Shown: positions 25,072 through 34,770 of the stretch, piece after piece | Layout: every line of letters begins with the position of its first letter | How positions within the stretch are numbered: position 1 is the stretch's first letter | Assembly (NCBI RefSeq): GCF_014066305.1 | Contig: NW_023501053.1 | Coordinates: forward strand, 576,501-640,500 | Length of the DNA: 64,000 bases | Reading direction: 5' to 3' | DNA from: Letharia columbiana | Lineage: Eukaryota > Ascomycota > Lecanoromycetes > Lecanorales > Parmeliaceae | Position numbers and translations under genes: made by a program | Notes under the pieces: model-generated | Databases searched by the model: none | Seen by the model: only the letters and a program-made list of their open reading frames with translations | Told to the model about the DNA's origin: nothing

Positions 25072-27801
25072 TCACCAGAACCCTAGGTCGACCCTTCTCA
25101 GACTAGCTGGTACGTCTTGAGGATTAGCACTGATGTTCTCGATTGTCTTCGAGCCTGAGCTACCTTTGCCCCTATTAAAAAAGCCGACGTGATCAATCTG
25201 CGTCACCACCTCCTTCGCAGCGGCGAATAGATCGCGCACGACCCCTTTGTTGATAATACTCGAGGGAGTCCATGTAGCTATTTCACCAAGCTCCAATGTC
25301 AAGTTCTCTTGGAGGATAGTAGTAGCGTTTGTAGACGAAAGACTGGCTTCCCACCACAGTCTGTTGGCCTTGATCATGACATTTGGAGTTTGAATGGAGC
25401 CTATGTAAATGCCCTCGGAATCGGGAGACTGCCGTACTTGAAGGTCTTGACATTCAGTCAGGTGAAGTATAAGATCTGGATAAACTGTGACGGGGTGCAA
25501 TGTTTCTCGGCGGAGTGTGATGGACTCAATGCTGAGGTTTTCGTCGATTGTTTTGGTCCAGAGCTCAAGGGACTGGCCATCTCCGGATGGGCCTATCTTT
25601 AAGTTGTTGACAATACACTTCACCTGCCTCTGATAGTCCATCGTAAGAAACTTCTCGCTCGTCAACCGTAGGCGAGCGTCCCATGCACGCTTGGGAAAGT
25701 ACCAGTCCAGCGCCCCCATCAGGACCTCAGACCCTTGGATCTAATCTTCTTAGTATACGGAAAGACATTGACTCGACGTCAACGAACTCACCTTGAAATC
25801 TCCATTTCCGTCGAATTCGACAACAATCTGGTCGCCACCCTTCGCTTTGCAGCTAAACACATACGTAACTTTCCTGGAAGCAGGTTGTTGCTGAAAAAGT
25901 CTTTTTCCTTGAGACATGAGAACATTCACGATACTCTCTGCCTCAGATGAGCGTGCTGTGAGGATGTTCGTAAACATGGATTTGAAACCAGCTGTCTTTC
26001 CCTTTGGAAGCACGGACGAGAATTCGCTTGTCTTGAAGCTTCTATTTTTGAATTCTGACGAGCCAAATTGTTGATCGATCAAAAGCCTGCCAATATCGAC
26101 TGCAAATCCAATGCGGCCTGTGCGAGGTAGGGCTAAGTCAAGCAGATGGATGGCAAATTCCTCAAAGCTTTTGACTAGGGCGGTATTCCCCCCTACGAAG
26201 GCTTGCGTTGGGGCCTTCCTCTGGTTCATGGTGTGTTTGAGATCTCGTGCCTCGACTTTGGAGGTATCTTGTAGGTTGTCTATGACTGTCAGTGCCTCAT
26301 CTTTCGGTTCGTTGCCTTGAGCACGCCCTTCATTCGGCATAGACATATCAATGAGGCTACCAGACTTGCTATCACGGACAACAACATTCCATGTAGACAA
26401 GCTTGGCATGAGTTGCTGCGACGTTATCGATGGCGTCTTTGGCAAGGGACGCAATGGTATGGCGAGCGGTGGCATGTAAGGCGGCTCGATGCTTGGAGGC
26501 TGACGGTAGGACATGTTCTTTTTGCCCGTAGATACATTTCTAGTCGACTGACAACCACTGAAACTGCTCATGGTCTCTTGATTTGTTGCTTCGTTGCCAT
26601 CAGATACTCTCCGAGATTCGACGGAAGCTTTGTTGAAGGCGTCGGTATTCCCTCGTGCAGTTCGGGCACGCTTCGTAGTTGGTTTCTTCGTCGGTGACAA
26701 AGGCTCCTTGTATACTATCGCAACGTCTAGTGACTGTTGCACTGCCACAGCTGACTCAGGACGAAAGGCATCCAATTGCACGTTGGGGTTGGTTATCTCA
26801 GATACCCATCTATCAATCGAAGTCTCACGCTCTTTCGAAGTTTTAGCCGCAATTAAACCTTGAGCTTGACCGCAGCTGGACACATGATCGTTCCAAAGCC
26901 GACTTCCTTGAATCGAGGCAGCCGGCTTTGATTTGACTTGAACAACGTTCGACCCTTTGACGAGTACCAGTACGCACAGATCCCGAATAGACTTGATAAA
27001 CGAGTCCTTTTGTAGAAGCGTTGTGACCGGCCTTTTATCGTTCAAATCTTTCAAAGCGATAAGCTGCAAGCTAATTGACGTTTCGCCTTCGAGAATATAG
27101 AAACTGTAGATTCGTGGAAAGTTTATTTCATTGACCTTGAGACGTCAGCGAAGGTTCGAAGCCTATCGACAGTGGAAATAGACTTACCATCATCTTGTTG
27201 AGTCGTTCTAGCTTCGAAATCGCCTTCTCAATGTTCTTGTCTCTGTCGGCCATTATCATTAAACCCGCCGAGTCGCTTGCGTGCTCAACACGGCATCCGC
27301 AAAGGTTTCCAATTCTTCCAAGGAGTTGTAAGCTCAACTTCGATCCAAGTTCTTTGCTTTCGCTACTTGGTGACCATTTTCGAATGATGTTCTCGTGCTC
27401 AATGAGTGGTATCTGACCATTGGCTTTGATGGCTTGCATTGTTTTTTCAGTCCACGTAGCAAGCGTGAAGCTCGGATGAGTTCCGTCTTTTCTAATGATC
27501 TTCTCGTCTTCGAACAGATCAGGCTCCTCATTCTTCTCCACGGATATGAAGGTTCTAATAGAATTCACAAGAAAGGCTAGTGACTCATCATTGTTGTGAG
27601 ATGCTTGAAGGATGAAAAACTTCCCGTCGAAATGACAGGTTATATCCGTATTCGAATTCTTCCTGAACAAGCCGACGAGTTCGTGTCTCTGCAGAAGGCG
27701 TCAGCATATGTAAACCGGTTGAAGGTTGAGGAACTTACAGCAGCCTCACTGAAATTATACAGTGATCCCACAATGTGGGAAATGGCACGCTCTTGTGCCA
27801 T
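25072..27801 (-). CDS. KH-like protein of unknown function
   Basis: Four exons: 27,801-27,739, 27,688-27,188, 27,135-25,792 and 25,740-25,072. Introns are 50, 52 and 51 nt, each with a GTAAGT or GTGAGT donor and phase 0, giving about 858 aa. The first exon codes only 21 residues. Residues about 145-188 (from G-R-I-G-N through a helix ending K-L-E-R-L-N) resemble one KH-type RNA-binding repeat, but the GxxG loop is not clear. The middle of the protein (about 290-520) is low-complexity. The C-terminal 200 residues look folded, with alternating hydrophobic strands and few gaps. There is no signal peptide or membrane segment. I do not recognise the family with certainty. It probably belongs to a fungal-specific set of KH-like proteins, and RNA binding is inference. 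Confidence 0.8.
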
Positions 27802-28777
27802 TGTTCAGGCGTCAATGATGAACTGCGCTGACTAGGCAATTTTATGCGTCTGGGTTGAGATTGAAAGGTGGAAATGTTGATGAGTGAGGCACAAAGGTAG
27901 TGGAATTTGGATGAACGAACCGCTGCTGACACATCCGATGCAAGCAAACGGAAGGTGCAAACAATTGTTTTTAGGCCCCTCGAACCGAAACTATTCTGCG
28001 TAAGTAAGGGTGCCTCGCTGCTATATGCAGTTGCTGTGACTGCTTTGTTTTTTTGACTCTTCTACCTGTTGAATAAGCTGTGAGAAAAACTTGCAGTCTG
28101 GCCAGTTGACCTAATTTAAAGATCATCCCTATGGAAGTTGTTAATCACGAAATGAATTGCTTCAAGACGGAGCCGTGAACAGCGAGATAAATCTCGTTGG
28201 TGCTGATCTTGTTGATGTGTTAAGGTTTTGACATTCGACTGCCACTTTTTTTTGGCACCTCGCCTGCCGTTAGCGAACAAATATGGCTTGCGCTCTTGCC
28301 CAGAGACCAACTGCGCGCTGATTCTGAATCCTCAATGGAGAAGCCACAGAGTTCCCAATCTCATTTTCAGCAGTCACAACCTCCTGGCTTGTAAATTCGT
28401 TCGTAGAGATTCAGACCCAAGGCGAAGATCTTGTGTCTGATGACCTGACACAACATACGGCCAACGAAGCTCCAGAGGTAAGTAAGCTTCAGAGCGTTGC
28501 GAGGGACGCAGACACGTGAAGGAAGGTTTGAAGTAGACGGAACGAATGGGAAGATGGGAAGGAACAAGGCAACGCGGAGAATTTACAGCATGGTAACTTT
28601 AGTAGAAAGACAAATGCTGCGATTTAATGTGACTGAGCAAAAGGTCTACGACGACGTACAAACACCTGCTTCTAATCCCCATGCCCTTGAAAATGCTCTC
28701 TGCACGCTCCAGCGCTATGCATTGGGTATCTCGATGGTCACATTTCCCCAAACTCCAAGCAGTAGCCTTTCCATGAC
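27802..28777. other. Intergenic region between SHE3-like and KH-like genes
   Basis: This is about 980 bp of normal composition. It should hold the KH-like gene promoter and the 3' UTR of the SHE3-like gene. Several frames of 60-119 codons occur on both strands, but none has a domain or a convincing exon chain. Confidence 0.45.
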
Positions 28778-29953
28778 CTATACGTTCTCTCTAGAATCCT
28801 TCTTGACGTTGACAACGTGCTTCATCTGGCCGAGCACGCCACTCATCTGCTCATGAAGTTCCTCGTTGGCGCTGTTGTTCCTCTCAGCCTTTTCCTGGAT
28901 CTCTTGAAGCCCAGATTCCTGTTCCTTCTTGTACGCCTGAAATCCTGTCAACAGCTTATCCTTCACCTGCGCGACCTTAGCGAGTTCATGTGTGAGTTGC
29001 TCAATCACGATCTCAAGCTCCGTCATCTTTCGCTTGTCACCATTAATCTCTGTCCGAAGATCGTTGAGATCGGTCTTGAGCTTTTGCGTTTGACGTTCGT
29101 ACCTGTCCTCCAAAGTCTTCCATGAGCTTGCGAGGATCTCATATTGTGCGGTAGACCTTCTTGCCTCCTCTCTATCCTCTGCAGCACTTCTCCGTAGCTC
29201 CTCGACGACCTCTTCCCGTTCCCGTCGACTCTCCCGTGTCTCCTTCTCAGCCTTCTCTCTCCGCAGCTTCTCGGACTGCAGATCAGCCCTTAGAAGCTCA
29301 ATCTTCCTATCTTTCTTGGTCATCTGAATCTTGTCTGATTCGTGAATCGATGACAGGGTTTCGTTCGACACTTGGAGCCCTTCCAAGGCTGACCTTGCTG
29401 ATTCTCCACGTTTTACCTCCTCCTCAAGTTTGACGATAGCGAGCTTTCTCTCTCGTTGCAACCGGTCGTTCTCCCCCATAAGCTTCTCTATTACTCTTCC
29501 CGATTTCCCCGTTGCGGCGCGGCCTATTGCGGCCGACCAGTTGTGTGAGTCAGGTCCAGGAGTGGGGCCAAATTCGGAGGTGGGCGTGCCGATCGTAGAA
29601 AACGTTTGAGGCGAATTAAGAGAGGAGTCTACTTCTGAAGGCAGCGGAGAAGCAATTCGGCTGACAGGCTGTTGCTTCGTAGGCGTATCATGTTCGATGC
29701 GGCGCATTGGCTTTCCTGCTGACGGAGCCGGCTGTTTATTTGGAGTTGAGAGATCAGCTGAAAGATAGTGACTCAGACCATTTAGGGGCATGTTGGGAGA
29801 AAAAAGCTCGTCTAGTTGTATTTTCGGTGCCTCTGCGAAGACTACGTGAGCATTGTTTTCGAAGATACAAGTAGACAAGAGACGTCGCAACAGAGACATT
29901 GTGGTGAATATTAAGCGGGGATGTATTAGCAAATTCGCATACCGAGTTTCCAT
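28778..29953 (-). CDS. SHE3: SHE3-family coiled-coil protein
   Basis: In budding yeast She3 links She2-bound mRNA to the myosin Myo4. Filamentous fungi carry homologues annotated as SWI5-dependent HO expression protein 3, whose cargo is not established. The open frame codes up to 391 aa. From residue about 152 (G-R-V-I-E-K-L-M-G-E-N-D-R-L) to about 360 it is one long charged coiled coil with the family strings K-D-R-K-I-E-L-L and S-W-K-T-L-E-D-R-Y. The N-terminal 150 residues are disordered and Pro/Ser/Thr-rich. The start is uncertain: in-frame ATGs lie at 29,953, 29,899 and 29,791, and the first two give an N-terminus of unusual composition, so 29,791 or a spliced upstream exon is possible. 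It ends N-V-K-K-D-S-R-E-N-V. Confidence 0.8.
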   Translation of the reverse strand: METRYANLLIHPRLIFTTMSLLRRLLSTCIFENNAHVVFAEAPKIQLDELFSPNMPLNGLSHYLSADLSTPNKQPAPSAGKPMRRIEHDTPTKQQPVSRIASPLPSEVDSSLNSPQTFSTIGTPTSEFGPTPGPDSHNWSAAIGRAATGKSGRVIEKLMGENDRLQRERKLAIVKLEEEVKRGESARSALEGLQVSNETLSSIHESDKIQMTKKDRKIELLRADLQSEKLRREKAEKETRESRREREEVVEELRRSAAEDREEARRSTAQYEILASSWKTLEDRYERQTQKLKTDLNDLRTEINGDKRKMTELEIVIEQLTHELAKVAQVKDKLLTGFQAYKKEQESGLQEIQEKAERNNSANEELHEQMSGVLGQMKHVVNVKKDSRENV

Positions 29954-30451
29954 GTCTTCATCTGGACCAATTCCGGCCGTGGACTACTTTGTCGTGATCT
30001 CATTTTGTGTTAAAGTTGGCCACATACATTTACTTTCACATCCCTCAGATATAGGGACTCTTGGGAGAGAACAGACTGCGCAAAAGCAGGTCTCGACCAT
30101 GAAGAGCAAGATAAAAGGTTGTGACCAGCATTTTTACATCAACAATACAAGGCGACTACTCAGTCAACCAGACTGGTGTTATTGGGGGGGCTCAGGCAAA
30201 GAAGGAAGTGAAGATGAAGCGCAAAAATAGGCGCGAGTGCTATTAGCGTATGCACAAAGGCCCGGAATGCTTGGCGCTGAGAATTCCCACACACCCCACC
30301 AAGAATAACAGTGAATAGCTTTATTTTCTTCAATATCGTATTTCTATTACTATCTTCTCAATAAGTAAGATATCTATATATATTTCTTAATATTTCTTTC
30401 TTTATTAATAATATCTATAAGTCTTTCTTTTTTATTCGCTCGAGAATATTA
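29954..30451. other. Promoter side of SHE3 grading into RIPed DNA
   Basis: Composition is normal to about 30,300, where it becomes abruptly AT-rich. That point is the right edge of the gene island. No gene is visible. Confidence 0.5.
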
Positions 30452-30745
30452 CTCGTACGGCCGACCTTTTAATCACGCACCAATCAGATAGACCAGTCTT
30501 ATGACTAATCATTCCACCAATCAGAAGGCCTAGATTCTATATTTTCTTAGCATTATCTCCCGCCGTAGATCATTGTTTACATGTAATTAAATGATTATTT
30601 TTAAAGTTATATTTATAGTAGAGTAGTTATATCTAGTAGAAATCAAGGGCGCCGGCGAGGGGCCCCCCAATTATTATTTTTAAAAAAAAAAAAAATTTTT
30701 TTCCTTAAAAATAACCTTTTAAGAAAAAAAAAATAATATAATAAA

Positions 30746-30871
30746 AATTTGGTGTGTGGTGTAAAGATGTTGATTATTCTATGTGCCTGCAGGGCAGATA
30801 TGTGCGGTGCTAAGCCCACGCTAGGCCCAATTGGATGGTGGCTCTGGAGGAGGCCTTGGCGTACCGTGACA
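30746..30871 (-). repeat. 125-bp direct repeat, copy 1
   Basis: It is nearly identical to 31,625-31,749, and the differences I see are C/T and G/A transitions. Read on the minus strand it runs from TGTCACGG to CACACCA, so it could be the LTR of a very small retroelement with an internal region of about 750 bp. I found no matching target duplication, so that reading is tentative. Confidence 0.7.
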
Positions 30872-31624
30872 ACATGCCCGCAAAGAATGAAAAAAGACAC
30901 GTCCTCGTGGCATCCCTGGATAGCTATATAAAGCATGCGCTGTCTATATATCCATACACCTATCCTTGGCCTATAGCCTTTATATCCTTCGCATATCGAA
31001 TATAGCTGAGCAGAGAGGCGAGAGTGAAAATAGAGGCGAGAGGCGAGATAGAAAGTGGAGCATTGCTGAGGGGAAGGGGAGACTCTCTATCAAATTGCAT
31101 GGCGGTTAGACATAGGATTGTGGAGAGTGGGCCCGCTCGAATAGGACTGCTAGTACTAGCGATGCTCTGCTTCTCCGCAATATTCTCCGTAGGTTTCTCC
31201 GCAGTTGCCTATTATAGTGGCTTATGCTCTTGTTTCTGCTCTTGCTGTGCCGGCTTTGGCGTAATAACTGCTTGCTCTTGCTATGGCTGTAGTAGGTTAA
31301 AGTACTTATCGAGTGCCTTATCAAGCACGTTTTCTATAAGCTTAGTAATAAAGCGGACTTACTCTGCTGAGAAGCCGGGAATAAGATTACTGAATACCAT
31401 AGTAATATCGAGTAACCTAGTGAAAGAATCGACGTGAACGATATCGTGTAGGGACTCATAAGACTGTGAGTATTAATATAGGAGCGTACTTAATATTGAG
31501 GTAGGTGGGGTCCTAGGAAAGGAGTAGACAACTAGTGTGAGAGCGAAATAACTTAATAGACGCCTATTAAATGATCTTTAGGTGTTGCTACCATATTGTC
31601 AGGAGACAATGTGACTATGTCATG

Positions 31625-31749
31625 ATTTGGTGTGTGGTGTAAAGATGCTGATTATTCTATGTGCCTGCAGGGCAGATATGTGCGGTGCCAAGCCCACGCT
31701 AGGCCCAATTGGGTGGTGGCTCTGGAGGAGGCCTTGGCGTACCGTGACA
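31625..31749 (-). repeat. 125-bp direct repeat, copy 2
   Basis: This is the partner of 30,746-30,871. It is bracketed by CTATGTCA on the left and TGACATAG on the right, an 8-bp inverted repeat that copy 1 lacks. Confidence 0.7.
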
Positions 31750-31901
31750 TAGCCATAATGTAAATAATTCATGAATAGTTGCATGCGCAGGTGCGGAGAG
31801 TGTGCCAAGAAAAGACCAAATCCAATCTATTCTATTGATTGAAACGATGATTAGATAAGATTCTTCTGATTGGTGCGTGATTAAAAGGTCGGCCGCACGA
31901 G

Positions 31902-32565
31902 TATACTATTTACTTCTTTATTAAAAACTCGAAATTATTATTATAGAGATTAATTATAATATTAATATAGACTATAATTTTATAAGTTTATAACTATTTA
32001 AAGATTATATACTTATAAGCGACTTTAATATAAAAGACTTTAAATTTAATATTAAAGATAGCTATATTTAACTAATTAAGATTAAAGTTTAATTAATTAT
32101 ATTATAAATATACGAGTTTAAATCTATAATCTATTTTTTAAATTAGAGTTATAAAGTAAATTTAATAAGTAATCTTTAATAAGCGATATTTAAATTTCTT
32201 ATTCTTAAAGAACTATAAGATTAAATTTCGAAATTTTTTTATTTTCGAAAAGCGTAAGCTATAGACTATAATTTAAAAAATAAATTATTAAATTCTAATA
32301 GAAAATAATAAAGTTATTAAAGAATTAAAAGTAAAGTAATAGATTTTAATAATTACGAATATTAATTTATTTACTTATAATATTTAATTAAAAAGCGTAG
32401 TAACTCTAAATTTATAATTAGCTATATATATAAATTTAAGATTTTTTAACTTAACTCTATCTTATTCTATTATATATATTAATTTTATTTAATTTTATAA
32501 TTAATAAGTTTTATTAAGAAATAAATATAATAAAAATATAATATAAAGTTATTTTATTAGTATAT
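31902..32565. repeat. RIPed AT-rich DNA with a family B-type MITE (about 32,110-32,480)
   Basis: From about 32,110 it contains ACGAGTTTAAAT, then the TTTAATAAGCGA-type subterminal repeats, and ends CTATCTTATTCTATTATATA. These are the two ends shared by family B and its short derivatives. The remainder is RIPed with no other feature. Confidence 0.6.
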
Positions 32566-34353
32566 ACAAGTAAAGGCCCATGAATTAAATTCATGGAGTT
32601 GAATTTTTCTAAGTTAAATCGAATTTTAGCCCTAGCCCTAAGTTAAATCGAACTCTAATCGCTTGCTATGCGTTTTTAACCTACTTCCACCACTATAAAA
32701 TTGATTTAATCTATATAGTATAGATATATATATGCGGAGAGAGGCGCGCTAAGGCCTAATTAAAAAGATATATCGAGTGTAAAGGATTGATCCGTAATAA
32801 TTACCTATAAAAAACAGAGAAAGGCCATGTCCTCATAGCAAGAAGTATTGAAATACCGGAAAGAAATGGAGATAACGTGTTAATTAGTGGTGTGAATCCC
32901 ACAATATCTCCTGCCGCAGTGAAATCTTTCGAATAATGAGATAGCTGTAGACATCGGACGGTTTCAATTCGTCCAAATATACATCGTCCGATGTCCCTCC
33001 TACAGAGGCCCAATTGACTGTGATCGTCGCAGTAGATCCTCCTCTTGTAACGTTATTGCAGTGATGTACCATATTAATGCAGTGGGGATGACAGGCCAAG
33101 TTGCAGTGGTGTTCTCCGCTTGCTGAGTGATGATTTGACGTGGGATCTTGGAGAGCTGAGCCGTGTTCTTGACGATGGTGGCCTTGTTGCCGCTTGGTTT
33201 CTCCGCAGTGTTCTCCGCATTTGCCTGTTGTAGTTCCTCCTCTTGCTCCTCCTCTTGTAGGGAGAGTATCAGACTGAGTGGCTAGCTAAGTGGCTGACTA
33301 AGTGGATAACTGATATGACGTGGGATCTTGGAGAGCTGAGCCGTGTTCTTGACGATGGTGGCCTTATTGCCGCTTGGTTTCTCCGCAGTATTCTCCATAG
33401 TGTTCTCCGCAGTATTCTCCGTATTATTCTCCGCAGTATTCTCCGCATTTGCCTATTATAGTTCCTTCTCTTACTTCTTAATACAGTGGGAATGATAGGC
33501 TAAGTTGCAGTGGTGTTCTCCGCTTGCTAAGTGATAATTTGATGTGAAACCGTGGAGAGCATATGACGTGGGATCTTGGAGAGCTGAGCCGTGTTCTTGA
33601 TGCTAGGGGCCTTGTTGCCGCTTGGTTTCTCCGCAGTGTTCTCCGCATTCGCCTGTTGTAGATCCTCCTCTTGTTCAACTGAGTGCGAGGGTACCGAGGG
33701 TAAATGTGTTCATATTGGTGGAATTGGTAGAATTAATAGAATTGATAGAATTGGTAGAATTGGTAGAATAGTGAAAGAAGAATGGTTACACAAATAGGTG
33801 GAAGGATTATTATCCGATCCCGGACGCGTTTGGTGTGACTACAATATTTGAATGTCAGTTTAACCCACCTACCGCTGGCTTGGGAGGAGTATGTAGGGGA
33901 GGACGTATCCGTTCGGGCTCTTTTTAAGGGCCTTCCAACGCGTTTAGTGGAATTAATAGAATTAGTAGAGTGGTGGAAGAATAATGGTTATATAAATAGG
34001 TGGAAGGATTATTATCCGATCCCGGACGCGTCTGGTGTGACTACCATGACTATCATATTTGAATGTCTATTTAATCCACCAATAGTAAGCCAAACTTCAT
34101 AATTTTTATAGCGATAGAAAGCGTAAAGCGAGCTTTATAATTTGAGGAATTATGGGGTAACTGTATGTATCGCAAGCTGAGTACTTCAAAGTGTAAAACT
34201 TCTATATATAAATTTTTGATGAGGGAAGCGCGGGAGGGCTATCGGGCTGACTCAGCCGGTCTAACTAAAAAGCGTATAGGACCCGAATTGATGATTGGCT
34301 GCACATACAAATTCAAGGTTTCCAAGCTCAGCCCTATCTTATTCTATTATATA
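32566..34353 (+). mobile_element. Family B repeat, copy B2 (lightly RIPed)
   Basis: This is the best preserved family B copy in the window, about 1.8 kb. It starts CAAGTAAAGGCCCATGAATT and ends CCCTATCTTATTCTATTATA. It contains the tandem CTCCGCA/GAGCTGAGCC array (33,080-33,670), a 9-bp GAATTGGTA-type microsatellite (33,715-33,775) and two direct repeats with GATCCCGGACGCGT. On the minus strand a short frame reads Y-L-D-E-L-K-P-S-D-V-Y-S-Y-L-I near 32,930-32,990. No transposase or polymerase is recognisable. Copies B1, B3 and B4 show the same order of parts in different RIP states. Confidence 0.75.
33080..33670. repeat. Tandem array of CTCCGCA-containing units in B2
   Basis: About 200-bp units contain GTGGGATCTTGGAGAGCTGA, GCCGCTTGGTTTCTCCGCAG and CATTTGCCTGTTGTAG, with nested short TTCTCCGCAGTG repeats. 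It is the reverse complement of the array at 5,740-6,500. It is not a CRISPR array, because the units are too long and there are no unique spacers. Confidence 0.8.
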
Positions 34354-34481
34354 CTCGTGGATTTCAGAAGTAAGTTACTTGATAGAGCGAGAATATTAAT
34401 AGATTAAGCGATATGCCGCTAAGTGAAAATATCTACTAGTATCCTCGCTCTATTAAAGGACTTACTTCTGAAATTTACGAG
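34354..34481. mobile_element. 128-bp palindromic MITE with TA target duplication
   Basis: The left arm starts CTCGTGGATTTCAGAAGTAA. The right arm is its near-perfect reverse complement over about 55 bp, leaving a short loop near 34,410-34,425. TA (possibly TATA) flanks both ends. It abuts the right end of B2. The CTCGT terminus is shared with the 1.45-kb TIR element and the MITE at 57,684-58,159. Confidence 0.8.
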
Positions 34482-34770
34482 TATACTAATAATTTAATAA
34501 AGAAGAAATATATAAGAATATATATATTAAGATTTAATAAAGAAGATATATTAAATATAAAGAATTAATTCGTAATAAGTTATAATAAAAATATCTTCTA
34601 TTATATTATATTTTCTTTTTATTTATATAAATTAATAATCTTATTATTATATTTATATTATTTATATTTATATTATATTTATATTATATTTACTATTATA
34701 AATTATCTAGAGTATATTATCTTATTATTAAGATTTAAAAGAATTATAGAAGATTATAAGTTATCTTTAA
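34482..34770. other. RIPed AT-rich spacer
   Basis: It contains a fragment (about 34,575-34,700) resembling the middle of LTR family A. No gene is visible. Confidence 0.5.

Larger units (their letters stand above)
30452..31901. mobile_element. 1.45-kb non-autonomous TIR element with TA target duplication
   Basis: The left end starts CTCGTACGGCCGACCTTTTA and the right end is its reverse complement with one change. The inverted match runs at least 37 bp (to about 30,490 and 31,865) and continues more weakly for about 25 bp further. Both ends are flanked by TA, which fits a Tc1/mariner- or pogo-type target. No transposase frame is present. The interior carries a 125-bp direct repeat pair, a CTATATAAAG promoter-like string near 30,921 and degenerate CTCCGCA-rich repeats like those of family B. 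A 414-base open frame inside (31,024-31,437) overlaps those repeats and is not credible as a gene. Confidence 0.8.

Noticed and set aside
12559..29953. Possible secondary-metabolite or virulence gene cluster
   Set aside because: No synthase, P450, transporter or pathway regulator is present. The genes are unrelated housekeeping and unknown functions.
30643..30936. Minus-strand frame sharing about 40 residues with one at 31,620-31,808
   Set aside because: The shared residues are the translation of the 125-bp direct repeat; neither frame extends into conserved coding sequence.
31024..31437. 137-codon plus-strand frame rich in Cys and Ser, resembling a small secreted effector
   Set aside because: It lies inside the 1.45-kb TIR element, and its Cys-rich part is produced by degenerate CTCCGCA/CTCTTGCTC repeats also found in family B. 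There is no credible signal peptide at the start.
33591..33797. 68-codon frame with repeated G-R-I/N-R-I units
   Set aside because: The repeats are the translation of a 9-bp microsatellite in family B. RIPed copies elsewhere destroy the frame.
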